Shown piece by piece: positions 24,256 through 36,296 of a DNA stretch of 64,000 nt; position 1 is the stretch's first letter, and every line of letters begins with the position of its first letter. This stretch comes from Boletus sp. NGJ (taxonomy: Eukaryota; Basidiomycota; Agaricomycetes; Boletales; Boletaceae). A program made the position numbers and the translations under genes. Under the pieces are notes generated by a model. It was not told the DNA's origin. It saw nothing but the letters and a program-made list of their open reading frames with translations, and did not search any database. Location of the stretch: assembly GCA_019096195.1 (NCBI GenBank), contig JAGTXK010000038.1:1-64000 (forward strand). Reading direction: 5' to 3'.

Positions 24256-26524
24256 ATGCCCTCTTACGAAGCCGCACAGCGAAAGCGCGTCGCCATCATC
24301 GGCGCTGGCGCAGCCGGTGAGTCAACTACTCACTACTCACCGGCACCCTCCATCCAGCTTGTCTGACCTCCTACGCAGGCATGTCCGCCGCCTACGCCCT
24401 CTCTCTCCACCCTGATCGTTTTTCCGTGACCATATTCGAACAATCTTCATCTGCAGGAGGTATGGCCATGTCCAGCCCACTCGACAAGTCCAAGTACGGC
24501 GCCGATTACATCAATGACGGTGTTCAGGGCGCCAGCCCCGTGTTTTACAACACCTATGCCATGTTCGACAAGCTCGGTTTCAAAGCGTCACCCGTCGGTA
24601 TGCAAGTCAGCTTCGGACGTGACCCCGATGCCGATTTCTGGTCCAACATGTTCCCGAGTCGCGTTATCGATAGGTTCGTCCACTCGCCTCGCTCGCGTCA
24701 GACGAACCTCAACTCGTTTCACAGGTTTCGTTCTGATATTCGAAAGTTTGGACGCGTATTGAGGGTCATCAAGGCCCTGGAACCCCTCTTTGCAGTCATC
24801 TCCGTCGAAGCGATGCTGAAAATGTTTAGGTTCTCGCAGGCATGTCCTTCTCTTCCGTATCGGTGCTCGCTCATTCAACGAACCATATCACAAGGACTTT
24901 GGAGAAGTCGTCGTCTATCCTCTCGTCGCCCTCTTTTTCGGTACAGGTAACCAAACCCCTTTTATATCCAGTGCGATATTAGAACGCGTCTTCATGGACC
25001 CTTCTATGCGCCTCGTGAGTCGAGATCCATCTCTTCTCACAGTACATTCACATGGCGCTGGCCTCAGTTCGAGTACTCTCCCGAATCCTTCCTCGCGTCG
25101 ATCCCAGAAATGCGCGCATTTCCGCGCCTATCGCTGTTGTATCAGGCTTGGGCAGACGAAGTGCAATCCCGTGGCAACGTCATGCTCCTCACGCAACGGC
25201 AAGTCACTCGGGTCGTTCGGGGAGATCGCGCGCATACATCGTCGAACGTGCAACTGTGGAGCCGTTCGACGGGTGGGACCAATGAAGAGCAACGCGTCCA
25301 AGAACCCCTTGGGACCGAAACGTGTGCAATGTTTGACGAGTTGATCATGACGGTCGATGCCGACTCGGCGCTCAGGATCCTCGGAGGGAACGCGAGCTGG
25401 TTAGAGAAGAAAATATTAGGCAATGTCAAAGTAAGTGAACGCGTCGCCGGCTCGCCCTTACCGAGTCGATCTCGCGTCTAGTATATATGGGACGTCAGCG
25501 TCACGCACAGCGATCTGGATTACATGGACAAGGTAATCCCGAGCTATCGTCGTCCGCCACTGCTTGGTCACTGATTGTGGAGTATCTGTCAGTACTACCG
25601 CCTCCATTACGACCCCTCGCTCAACTCCTCTCGTACGGACGAAGACGCAAAGAAAGCATACGAACTCGCACAGAAAGAATTTGCACCCCTGTACTTTATC
25701 CGGAGCTACCCCGACGACAAGAGAAAGGTCGAGATGAGTTTCAACCTTACCAATTACCAACCACAGGTACTGTCAAGCATCACTCTTTCTAACCTCGTCG
25801 CTGACCCCAACCAGTTCAAGGGCGAAGATCCCCGCGGACCTCAGACACCCTCGAGCACAGCCCCTCCACCTGGTTCACCGCCACCGCTCTCATCCCACGT
25901 CTTCCAAACCATCTTCCTTGACCGTGACGGGAGCAGTGAGAAATGGAGCAGGGGCGAAATCAAACCCGAGAATGTCATCTGCGAAAAGTGGTGGAAACAA
26001 CAGAGTCATCGGTGGCAACACTACGCAGGGACGGTATCCTGGATGATGTACATCAATGGCAAGGTAAGCATGTCTCGTCCTTTCTTTTTGGGTCCCGCAG
26101 CTGGACGCCCACGGATGTTAGCACCATACGTCATATGCAGGCGCATGGACAATTCTGAGTGCGTGCACGTTTGTACTGTTATGGTCTGCCGTGAAATGAC
26201 GTTGACCCACACCAGATATGCACGAGATCGCCATCGTGTCAGGCTTGGCAGCCGCCTACCGTCTCGGTGCAGGGTGCGTCATGCTTCAGACAACTCTCGT
26301 CAACCGCGACACACCAGCCCGCCCACGTATCTGTTTGTTCTAGCTACCCGTTCAACCAAGACGAGGATTGCAAACGGCTGTTCCGTCTCTATCTCGCGGT
26401 CAGTCATGGATCCCGCATGGTAGGTCGTTCGGCTGTGCCACAAGATCCGGGAGAACGGTGTACTGATGGAGCGCGCGTTTATGCGTTTTAGCGTGCGGAA
26501 GACCGCCGAGGCGTGTTTGCATGA
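24256..26524 (+). CDS. FAD/NAD(P)-binding amine-oxidase-like oxidoreductase
   Basis: Twelve exons: 24256-24316, 24379-24673, 24725-24839, 24895-25014, 25068-25430, 25482-25532, 25593-25766, 25815-26063, about 26141-26158, 26216-26273, 26344-26419, 26492-26524; about 537 residues. The N-terminal Rossmann motif GAGAAG (residues 16-21) is split by the first intron and followed by the FEQSSSAGGMA motif, as in FAD-dependent amine oxidoreductases. Later blocks (FFGTGNQT, SSAILERVFMDPSM, MHEIAIVSGLAAAYRLGAG) mark a fungal subfamily of unknown substrate. Odd points: intron 3 (24840-24894) appears to start with GC rather than GT, and the join between exons 8 and 9 is off by one base in my model, in a region where relatives have a few extra residues. 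Either the exon is different or the gene is damaged there. Confidence 0.78.
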
Positions 26525-26613
26525 GGAACGGAACGTGGTGTGCAGGTTTGTAATATGTAGGCGTCGTCAACTAGAACCTTGCTTGCAAGTTGCAATGCTG
26601 ACATGTGCTATTG

Positions 26614-26800
26614 GGAATCCAAGATACCAAATACAGCGAAGGGTTCACGACCCATCAAAAGATTTACGAATCTGTTTCCAAATATATCAATATTTGTTCA
26701 TGTAGCGAATCCTAGGAATCCAAGATGCTAAATACAGCGAAGGATTCGTGACCCAGCACAAGATTCACAAATCCTTTTCCAAATATATCAATGTTTGTTC
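26614..26800. repeat. Two-copy tandem duplication, period 101 bp
   Basis: The stretch starting GGAATCCAAGAT at 26614 is repeated at 26715 with about 90% identity through the shared AAATATATCAAT and TTTGTTC near 26700 and 26800. Each copy contains GGAATCC and TACAGCGAAGG. It lies just past the 3' end of the oxidoreductase gene and has no coding potential. Confidence 0.85.
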
Positions 26801-27788
26801 GGTGAAGCAAGGTGATGCTAAGGTCGTTCTGCCTGCCCCACTACACCGCGTCACTCGTCGCAGAAGTCACGACTGCACACCGTACTCTCTATCATTGTAC
26901 ATCCTCTGCAAACTGCTCGTGCAATGCAAATGTTTCAGAGCACTACATTCCCAGCATTGTACAAACTGGAAAAAAATGATCATGATTCAGTATCCATGCA
27001 GTCAAATGAAAGACAATAAACCTGCACACAAGAGGCTTCATATGGACAACCGGTCCAACGGTGGAGTGGAGTACGGCCTATACTGACATGAAGTGGACAA
27101 CATTGTGACAGTTTGTTTCAACACGAAAGCAACCAGCATATATCAGCAAAGGTCCAATAGCCTTCCAGCTCGTTTCGTGTGCAACTTGTCTGAGGGCACG
27201 CTCCACGCCCACCGACACGTGGCAACGAAATGGGGAGGATACTGTACACACGCGTCCAGATCACTGTTCAAAACATTTCCCCCTTTCGACGAGGACAGAG
27301 ACATAGTCATAGAATATTCACCTGAGTCATAAGCCAAATCTAGGGTATAGACATTGTAAGGGGGGGTACACGACCGCGACGAAATTTCATGGCGTCGAAG
27401 CTGACCATCATGATCCTAAATTGAAACCAAGAACGGCGCTCCAGCTAACAGAAAAAAAATTTTGTCACATGTTGTGTGGCCGCGGACATGTCATAAAAAG
27501 AGACAAAACAGACGACGAAAGCAAAACCAAGAACAATGCGGAAAAAAGACATACAACTGCACAGGAAGTAGCGTCAACGCATACGAGGGAGGGCAGAGAG
27601 GGCGGGACTATGGGCATTGGGACAAGGGATGGAAAAGAGGAGGGGGAGGAGCTACAGATCACTGACAGGGATAATAATAGGTTGTGATGTACATTTTTTC
27701 TGCAAAAAAAAGCTCTTAACGATGGGAATAACAGCACGATATTCCAATGATCCTCCTTTGAGAACATGTGTGTCTCGTGTGATTATTC
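26801..27788. other. Intergenic region, no gene seen
   Basis: About 1 kb between the tandem duplication and the end of the Lys/Ala/Pro-rich protein gene. Only short frames are present. 27480-27620 is purine-rich, which makes frames on both strands look long by chance. No element ends are visible. Confidence 0.5.
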
Positions 27789-28540
27789 CTAAGAGGCGTT
27801 CAGCGGATGAAATGGATCGTCGAGATCAGGACTCACAGCGTCTTCTGCTTCGGCATTGGCTTCCGCCTCGGGCTCCTCCACGATGGGCTCAGCAGGCGCA
27901 GGTGCGGCATTCTCGTCCGTGGGTGCATCCGCCTGATAAACTTGTCATGGTCTGTATAGCACTGCAGCGATAACCCATCTCACCTTGGAGGCAGGTTTCC
28001 TCGAACCTGCTCTTGACGCAGGCTTCCTGGCAGTCGAGGCCGGTTTCGCAGACGCCCGTGATGAGGGCTTTGTGACCTTTGATGCGGGTTTCTCGGATGT
28101 GGCCTTGGAGGCCGGTTTGGTTGTAGACACTTTGGATTCAGGCTTGGCACCGGCCGGCTTCGATTCAGGTTTAACCTATCGTCCCACCACCACGGATAAG
28201 GCCCCAAACTGCCTACACACAAGGGGAACGAACGTACCTTCTTAGACGGAGGGGCCTCTACCTCCTGAGCGGCGGCGGGCTCGGCGGGCTCCTCCGCATT
28301 CTTATCGGCAGTGGTGCGTTTCCTACCTCTGGCAGACTTGGGTTTGGTTTCCTCTGCGGCTGCATCGAGGGATTCTTTGGCCTCGCCGTCTTTCTCATCG
28401 GCGGGCTTGACTTTCTTCGAGCGGGGTTTCGGAGCCTTCTTCGGTGGGGCTTCGGCCTTTGGTTGTTCTTTTATGCGCGAAGAGCGACGTGGCTCTGCGG
28501 GAGCATCTGTGGAAAGTGGTGCAACGGCTTTACGAGGCAT
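27789..28540 (-). CDS. Lys/Ala/Pro-rich, chromatin-type low-complexity protein
   Basis: Three exons: 28540-28238, 28175-27984, 27932-27789. The frame closes to 212 residues. The N-terminus has RRSSRIKEQPK and an AT-hook-like ARGRKR. The middle exon is made of KPASK and KPSSR-type repeats, as in H1-like tails. The last exon is acidic (EEPEAEANAEAEDA) and ends DDPFHPLNAS. A basic repeat region with an acidic tail fits a nuclear DNA- or histone-binding protein, but there is no folded domain and I cannot name a family. The gene lies 198 bp downstream of the peroxiredoxin on the same strand. Confidence 0.75.
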
Positions 28541-28738
28541 CGCGCGAGGGAAGGGATATGTGGGGGGGAAGTGTGAAGGGAGACGCGCTTGACCCTATTA
28601 GCTTGAACTTTATCATCCTCACCATTCACTTATGGGATCAACAAACAAAACTCGATCACGTGACTCGCGAGCGCGTACACATGCACAAATAAACACCCAT
28701 TCCATTGCGCACGGATCCATTCATATGTATACATAAAA

Positions 28739-29505
28739 CTACAACAACGCAAGCAAACGGTCGGCACCGGTCACCGTGACGTTGCTTGGGACCTCTTCGA
28801 CCTAGAGCGGGTATGAGCAATGGGACAAGTAAACTGCACAGAGACGAACGTGGATGTGTTTGACGACCAAATCGTCCAAGATCAAAGCATAGCGTGTGGT
28901 GCGGATTCCAAGGCCGCGGGCGGACAGGTCGATGGAGAGTCCGATTGACCCGGACCACTCTGCACCCGAATCGCTAAGGGCGATGATCTGTTGCGACAGT
29001 GAGCGACATTTCAGGTGCGATCTGGCGGTGCATTTTCACACCTTGTCTTTGAGTCCTTCGACACGAGCCCATCCGCTCAACACAAATGGATCATTCGCCG
29101 CGATCACGGCGATGACATCGACCCCTTGTGCTTTGAACTGTTCATAGTTCTTGAGATACCCAGGTAGGTGGTTTACATGGCAGGTAGGCTATCGGGGACG
29201 TTAGTTGAGGCGATCGAACGAGATCAGTTGCGCACGGTGAATGCGCCGGGAACGGCAAACACCACGACCTTCTTTCCAGCCCACTCTTTGGCGATGGAGT
29301 AGGTGGAGACTGGGGGTCTGCGGTGAGATTGTTGTGACGGGTGGGCTTAACGACAGTACACACCGGTCCCACAAGCAGACTAGTGTGCGTGAGTATCAAG
29401 TGTCCATAAGCTTGGATCGGCACACACCAGATCATCAAGCTCGGGCGTATATGGGATGTAAGAAAAAGTGGCTTCCGGAACTCTTTCACCGACTGCGATG
29501 GTCAT
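28739..29505 (-). CDS. Peroxiredoxin, Prx5/PMP20 (AhpC/TSA) type
   Basis: Six exons: 29505-29428, 29379-29360, 29317-29236, 29188-29042, 28987-28850, 28801-28739. The frame closes to 175 residues, the usual Prx5 length. The peroxidatic Cys63 is in TPTCHVNHLPGY, preceded by KKVVVFAVPGAF. Further family blocks are AANDPFVLSGWARVEGLKDK, IALSDSGAEW and TRTxRYAL (here IRTTRYALILDD). A second Cys at about residue 29 (SACG) is the other cysteine found in fungal relatives. It reduces hydrogen peroxide and organic peroxides in the cytosol, mitochondria or peroxisomes. The C-terminus (RLLALL) has no clear SKL signal. The second exon is only 20 bases and the second intron only 42. It is divergent from the OST-alpha gene. 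Confidence 0.93.
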
Positions 29506-29710
29506 GTTTCGAAGCTGAGGTTCTCAATGTGGACAAGAAGTGGGGCAAAAGCGTCACAGGGTGCTGGGCTTATCATGACTAGGCTCACGGGAATTGCGCG
29601 ATTAGTGTGGGACTGTATTATTCATGAAACCAATGGTTACTAGTACATCCAGCCCATCGCTCCAAATAGTAGCGAATCGACAGGGGGTAAGGATTAGTCA
29701 TGCATCATGC
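29506..29710. promoter_or_regulatory. Short divergent promoter of peroxiredoxin and OST-alpha genes
   Basis: Only 205 bp separate the two start codons. TTAGTCA at 29694-29700 equals a Yap1-type response element (TGACTAA on the other strand), the site of the fungal oxidative-stress bZIP factor. A related TGACTAG lies near 29576. A 7-base site can arise by chance, so this is suggestive only. If the OST-alpha start were the in-frame ATG at 29624, the spacer would be shorter still. Confidence 0.4.
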
Positions 29711-32192
29711 ATGAGCGCAGTAACCCTCTCATCGTCCTTGTTGTACGTTACACCTCCGAGCTTGATGCTGACCCTTCCAGACATCAATCTCGGCCATGGT
29801 TCTGGATCAAGCCTCCCATTACCGGTTCTCGCACTCGCTGGGAGCTCGACCATCACCGCAGTAGCGGTCAGTGGCATATCGATATGGCTTCAGCTCCGAA
29901 ACTACAGAAAACCTCTCCTTCAGCGGTGCGCATTCTTTGATCGTACGCATCCACTGACGTGACACTCAATGTGTGGTTTCCAGAATGGTCGTGCGAATCA
30001 TGGTCATGGTGCCGTTGTATGCGGTGTCGTCGCTCATCTCGCTCATCTCCTTGGAGGCAGCCTTCTTCATTGACGCCGTCCGCGACATATACGAGGTACG
30101 TCTATCCATGCATCCGTAGCATCGATTGTTCACGATATTCGTGACAGGCCTTTGTTATATACTGTTTCTTTGTGCTTCTTCTGGACTATCTTGGTGGCGA
30201 GCGTTCCCTGCTCATCCTCTTGCACGGCCGACCACCCATCCCAGCCGTTTTTCCCGTTGACCTGTGGCGCAACGAGATTGACCCAAGTGATCCATATACA
30301 TTTCTGTTCCTCAAACGGGGTATTCTGCGTAGGGTCGTTACTCCATTCCTGATTCCCTTTGTGTTGACTCCCAGTCACACACAGAATACGTGCAAGTCAA
30401 GCCTCTTCTCGCGCTTGCGAGTTTGATCATGAAAGCTACCGGTACCTACAACGAAGGCGACTTTCGCGCTCGAAGCGGATACTTGTACTTGTCCATCGTG
30501 TACAACATTTCCATATGTCTCGCACTTTGGTGCCTCGCCGTATTCTGGATGTGTGTTCACCAGGATTTGAAACCTTTCCGGTAAGCACCTCTCTTCCTTG
30601 TACACCATAGCACGCATCATTCACGCTTGCAAAGACCCGTCCCTAAATTCCTTTGTGTCAAAGGCATCCTCTTCTTCTCCTTTTGGCAATCCATCGCCGT
30701 CTCCTTCCTCGTCGCAGTAGGCGTCATTACGCGCCTCGGACCCTACACCGACAACGAACACATCTCCCTCGGTCTCACTGACACCCTCATCTGCATCGAG
30801 ATGCCGTTTTTCGCTGCCGCCCACATGTACGCCTTTTCCTATCGCGACTTCACCAAGCCGCCCACCTCGACACTAGGAAAGAGCCGTTTACAGATCTACG
30901 TCGCACGCATGACGCTCGGGTATGCACTCCGAGATGCGTTTGGGCTCAAGGATCTCGTCGAGGACACACGTACCACGCTCCGCGGGGAAGGCATCAATTA
31001 CCGTGCGTTCGAACCCAGCGAGGGCGGGATGCACATCGGCGCCGCGAGGGACCATCGGATCCGCGCTGGGCTCCGCTACGCTGCCGGTGGCAAGCGCAAG
31101 TACTGGTTACCCGAAGCGCACCTCGAGGGCGAGGGCGACGTCACCGCCCCCTTGTTTACCGCGGACACCGAAGATGCGGTGCACGATGCGTCGGACATGC
31201 AGTATTGCCGTGGTGGGTCGCGGATACCCGGGGATGACGTCGACGTGGAGGACGTGGACGAGTATGCGTTGACGTTTAGCGATGCGTTGGCGGGTCCGGA
31301 GGGTGCGGACGAGGTGTTATACGAACATGCCAAAAAGTACGTGTTTGGTGATTATTTGTATCCAGTGGTGGACGTGAGCTCGGAGGAAGCGCGTCGGGCG
31401 ATATGGGAGGAGGAGGAGCGGGTCGTGCGAGAGATCACGTCGAGCGGGTTTGGCAGGCACGAGGGGACGTTTTCTGGATATGGCGCCACACAAAGCGGGG
31501 AAAGGCGGGCGAGAACATACGACGATGACGTCCAAGGTGACGCAACGGAAACAAGCAAGGCGCATCATGATCACCACGGCCCTGCTTCATCCTCGCGAAC
31601 GCCACAGACGCCCTCTCCGCCACGATCACGCAGGATCTCGGATTGCCCGCAGATTATGTCTGGTAGCCTGTCGTCCTCCCGCCAGAGTCCATCGGATTCA
31701 CCCTCCCGAATCTTATCTCGGTTGCATCTCCCGCACCTCCCTCACTTCCTCTCGTCTTCTGCTTCCTCGCCGTCGTCCGCGTCGCCGCGCGTGTCGAGAC
31801 GAACGTCACACACGCCACTTGTGGAAGAGGACGCGGTGGATCTGGTCGTGCCTGCGCCAGATGGTTTACAAGTGCCGTCACGTGGATCGCATTCGCCACG
31901 TTCGCCGGCCTTGATACGGGTATGGGATGAGCGGGGTCCAGGCTCGGGCTCGCCGATTCGGACAGTGGTGAACGCAGACGGAGATGGAGATGGAGACGCG
32001 TCGGATATACGGTTCGTGATCACGGCGGATGACGTGGGAGCGGACTCGGGCGCTCGGAGGGAATACGGGGAGAGCGATGCGGCGCAGGAGGAGGACGTCG
32101 TGAGAGCGCAGACGCCGGCGGCGTATGCTCGCGTAGGTGGGTATGGAGTCGGAATACCAGAGGCGGAGGATAATGGCAATCCGTGGGCGTGA
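29711..32192 (+). CDS. OST-alpha/TMEM184-type (DUF300) membrane protein
   Basis: Five exons: 29711-29925, 29984-30095, 30148-30328, 30385-30580, 30635-32192. The frame closes to 753 residues. About seven helices: LALAGSSTITAVAVSGI, MVMVPLYAVSSLISLISLE, AFVIYCFFVLLLDYLGG, VQVKPLLALASLIM, YNISICLALWCLAVFW, and FFSFWQSIAVSFLVAVGVI, followed by IEMPFFAAAHMYAF. Diagnostic DUF300 blocks are RPVPKFLCVKG and IEMPFFA. The C-terminal 450 residues are a soluble, acidic, Ser/Pro-rich tail. The family moves or regulates organic solutes and is found at plasma and vacuole membranes. The substrate in fungi is not known to me. The ATG at 29711 gives a short extracellular N-terminus; 29624 is an in-frame alternative. 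Confidence 0.9.
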
Positions 32193-32646
32193 TTGGAGGT
32201 TCGCGATAGCTTTGAGGGCCCCATCCCCCCACGTACGATACGATTCTTTGAAGGTGGAGGTGGGCATACCCTACATGGTCGACATCGGAGAGTTCTTGTA
32301 TTCTACGTCGTATAATTGTATTTATGTTTTCGAGTTTGGTTTATGTATCGACCGATTCGGGCGTTTATAAATACAGTTGATATGCTCATAATAGAGTCTC
32401 TTTCGGTAACCCAAATGTTAGCAATATTTTTGATTGACTTTGTTTGGTCTATCACAGATGCTACGGCTTCGTGTTCCGTCTTTGTAGCGGAGGCAGAAAA
32501 CTGGTGAACCTACTTTGTGACCCCCCAACATACAATGATACCACCAACTGATCTTTATCTCGAGCAGGTTGATGCTCACAGTAAGCTTGTCCATACACAG
32601 CTCATCAACCTTGTGCAAATCCTTGCCCAAGTATCAAGAATTACAT
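32193..32646. other. Border between host genes and transposon block
   Basis: The first part is the OST-alpha 3' region, GC-rich until about 32300. From about 32388 the sequence matches 38907-39015 (the 110-bp module listed below), so the transposon block starts within 200 bp of the OST-alpha stop codon. This module copy keeps five CpGs. Confidence 0.6.
32388..32505 (-). repeat. 110-bp module, copy 1
   Basis: It aligns with 38907-39015 in the same orientation at about 85% identity. Read on the minus strand it encodes a short helical peptide (ASATKTEHEAVASVIDQTKS), like copy 2. Four of its five CpGs are TG or CA in copy 2. It sits upstream of the Myb/SANT gene and may mark the edge of the Harbinger unit. 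Confidence 0.7.
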
Positions 32647-32978
32647 ATGACAGAGGAAAATCGATCAACAGCTCCCAGGGCAAGATGGACTGATCATGAA
32701 ATCAATGGGCTTGTTTGCTACCTTCATGATCATCGCTCAGAGGCTGTGCCTGGGGGGAAATTCAAGGATGTCACATTCAATGCAGCAGCAGCCAATATCC
32801 AACCACTTCTGGTGAGTGGTAAGATCAAGGACAGTAGAAATGCCAAGAGCAAATATGGCCAGGTATATTTGCTATAATATTTCATGCTACCATAGCCAAC
32901 TATACACTACAGCTTAGAAGCATATACTTGTCCATTTGTACCTGGCACAAGTTGTCAGGAGTGCATTGGGATAATGAC

Positions 32979-35900
32979 TAGTGATGTGCTGGGCCTGGCC
33001 TGGCCCCAAAGCCCCAGCTCCGGCTTGGCTTTCAAGGGCTCAGGCTTGGAAAAATTGAAGCCTGAGCCCCTATTGACGGCTTGCTAGGGCCCAGGGCCCA
33101 GCCTGGCCTAAGCCCCAGCTTTATTTGCATCAGAGTTTAAATTCAACGTATGATAGTAATATGAGTGACACGAGAAAACTACTCTAAAATCAACATATTA
33201 ACATCACTATCATCCACCTCGAGAATCACCTCTTCATTAGTATCCTGAGATATAGCTATATCTTCATTACCATACTCTGACAACACTGAGGGATCCTGTA
33301 ATTTGTGGAACAACAAGTCCCGTTGGATAAGGGATTTGAGGCATTGAAGTGCTTCGATAATATCAGCATTGAGTTGATTCTGTCATTTGGTGATAGTGAT
33401 AGTGGACAATGAGAATGCCCATTCGCTGGATACTGAAGTAGCTATGATTGAGAGGTAATCACGAGCTAAAGAGCCCCACACAGGATGTCTGGCCACATTG
33501 AGACCCCACCACTGTATGATTGACATATCCAGGGCAAGTTGATCCTTTGAGTTCAGATATCCATGAAATTCTTGCAGCCAAGGTTGTTCATAATCTGCAT
33601 GAATTGAAGGTATGTCATTGTCTTTATCTTTATCTTTGTCATCTGACAGCTCATATAACAATTGAGTAATTTTTCCATATGCCGCTGTCATCTGAAGGAG
33701 CTTGACTGGCTTGGTGACAACAGCACCATTCAGTTCCAGGTATCATTCCTTGTACTATAGTGAATCAGCAAAGAGTAATATGTATATACTCACAACAATA
33801 TTGGATACTAATGTACCAGCTCCTCTGCATGTTTCATTGCATCGTCATACATATGTACTCCCCAATACTTGCATATATGATTGGACTTTTGGATGGGATC
33901 GAGCACTATAAACCATTAGCAAACAGCAGTGTAACTCATTATCATGGCAACATACACATCGCCATAATATATGCATCTGAATCTGCTGTCTTCTCATTGT
34001 GGTTTGTGACCTTGTTGACCCCAGCCTTGAGCGCCAGCCAGAAGTCTAAGTATTCCACCTTTAAGCTTTGTGTGTACTATGCCTTGTGCAAGGATTCAAG
34101 AGCTGGGAGGGCAAGATGAGTGGCTGGGCCACTGTTGAAGGCGAAAGACTGTTGTGCATATTCAGCCTTTGCGAGCAAATGCAGTAACTGTGAGACATGG
34201 TCCCACTTTGCATCTGTTAGTTGGGGATCCTGGAGTTTTTGACGCTTCTCTCGATCCCTCTTAGCTCCAGCCATTTTATGCATGAATGTATCAACATCAT
34301 CTCTGAGCTTTTCAGCATGGTCAAGCATCAGGTATGTTGATGACCATCTGACTGGCATGTCAAGAAAGAGTTGAAGAGGGTGTTGTTAGAGCGGATGGTT
34401 TGGGCCATCTTGTTGTTGAATCATCTGAAACAGTTGCTTGCATTTGGTGGATGAGCACTCCTAAGTAATGTTCTCAGTAATGTTCTTAGAGAGTTCCCAA
34501 TAACATTGAATGTCACCTACCTTGACACAAATGGAACGGATCACTCCTACTTCATCACGCTGGGTCCCATGCTCCACAATTAATTCTGCCTCGGGATTCT
34601 TGAGGTTGTATTCCTGGGATTGACTATGAATGCACAGTAGTGCTTGTGTTGCTAAATTAACAATGTGGGCAAGGCAACTTCATATATATATTAGCAAGGC
34701 TTGAATAGAATGATACACTGTATCAACACCTACCGAACTTGTCTTTTTTTGGCGTTCCACTTCTTGCCTGTCACCGGCTCGATTTGTATTGTGAACTCGC
34801 TTGCCATTGTGTCCATATTGCTAGCATTATTGCAAGTAAGATGGCCGATCTGTGGTGTCAAGTAAGTTTTAGTAGTCTGAATGTCAAGGTTTAAACCTTA
34901 CCTATGTGAGATCCCAAGGTGCTGGACAACCTTGTATAGGGCCTGTCCCAATTGAAACCCATTGTGTGCATTGTTCATCTATACGAAGCTGAGAAGTGCA
35001 GTTTTGAGCTCCCACACACCTGGTGAGGCTTCCTGCATCCATGACCCAGTGACCACGAAGTAAGCATTAGTGTTCGAAGCTTGCCATGCATCACATGTTA
35101 AGTTTATGCAGCCTTTGACAGTGTCGCTCTACAAATGACTTAAATACATTATATGGTTGACACATGGAATTTTTACTTACCAATAGTTGTGACCGTAGTT
35201 TTACCATGTGCTCCCTGAACATGTTGATTATGAGCGTATGAGTATACTTACGACTCGGAATCTTAATGCCGTTGGTCATTGCTAGCGCTGCAATGTCGAT
35301 TATTTTCCTGAAAGAGGGGTGTGATATTGGCTGGCAAAGAATGAGCTTGATAGATAGGTCTAGACTCTACTTTAGATTACCTGATCTGTATCTACCAGCC
35401 ATTCCACAGTGGCAGCATGGAGGTGCTCATTGCTGTATTTTGGTGGGGTCAGCTGGAGATGACCATCGAGTTGACTTTGCCAAGTACTTTGTATCTTTGT
35501 GGCCTCATTGCTCTCAACAAACCTTTTGAGGCTCATTGATATCCATGACTTGAATATCTGCTTGTCCATTGGGTAATGAGGTCAACAAACCTATTGAATG
35601 TTAGAGGGTTAGCCCATTGAAGTTCTATGTGCTGTGTACTTACCATCATTGTCAGCGCTGGTCGATGTTGCTACACGTTTCGCTATAATGTGTTACTTTG
35701 GTCAGTGAGGCAATGAATTTGAGAATAGCATGAGTGTACCTTTGCCAACAGGCCCAAACAGCAGTGTTCCCAAACAGCAGTGTTTCCTCATCATCTGTGT
35801 CGGGATTGTTGGCCCTTTTGTGCTTTTGGCCCAGAGAAGTTGAAGGAAAAGATGGTGGAGGAGAGTCATCAGTGTGGGAGGGCAACTCAGGCAACTCATG

Positions 35901-36296
35901 GGGCATGCTGTCTCCAGCCCCCAATGGGCCTGATTTGAGTGCCTGATGTGAGTGAAGCTCAGGCATGGCTGCATTGTCAGCATCTCTGAGTCTGGCTGAT
36001 GGGACAGTTGCCCATTTGGGTTGAGTGGCTATGTTGTCACTGGTGGTGGCATTCATTTTGGTGGTAGTATGTATACAAGGTGAGTTGGTTTCACGGTTTA
36101 CACCAAATAAAGTTTACAAATATTACTAATCAGGCCCCAGCCACAGGCTCTGGCCCAGGGCTTGCTAAAACTGAAGCCTAAGCCCTAAGCCCCATCAGGC
36201 CCCTGCCCAGGGCCCGGCTCGGCTCGGCCTGAGAAGGCAAAGCCCAGCCCAGCCTGGGGCTTCAGAGGGCCCAAAGCTGGGCCTGACACATCACTA
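32979..36296 (-). mobile_element. hAT-family DNA transposon with 8-bp target duplication
   Basis: The left end TAGTGATGTG and right end CACATCACTA form a perfect 10-bp terminal inverted repeat, with GGGCC-rich inner parts on both sides. Direct repeats flank it: ATAATGAC (32971-32978) and ACAATGAC (36297-36304), one mismatch in eight, the size hAT elements make. Length 3318 bp. Just inside both ends lie GC-rich, GGCCC/GCCCAG-rich tracts (33000-33120 and 36125-36290), while the middle is AT-rich. It interrupts the Myb/SANT gene and so is younger than the Harbinger unit. Confidence 0.93.
33383..36056 (-). pseudogene. hAT transposase, decayed
   Basis: Minus-strand pieces of a hAT transposase in order: an N-terminal low-complexity region (35652-36056), a middle part with PVRWSSTYLMLDHAEKLRD (about 34358-34077), and the C-terminal dimerisation domain with LNVARHPVWGSLARDYLSI and SVSSEWAFS (33691-33383). 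Several frames are needed and stops separate them, so the gene is broken. The element now depends on help from elsewhere, if it moves at all. Confidence 0.8.

Noticed and set aside
31317-32267. Overlapping minus-strand frames across the OST-alpha tail
   Set aside because: High GC and Ser-rich coding on the plus strand keep the other strand open by chance.
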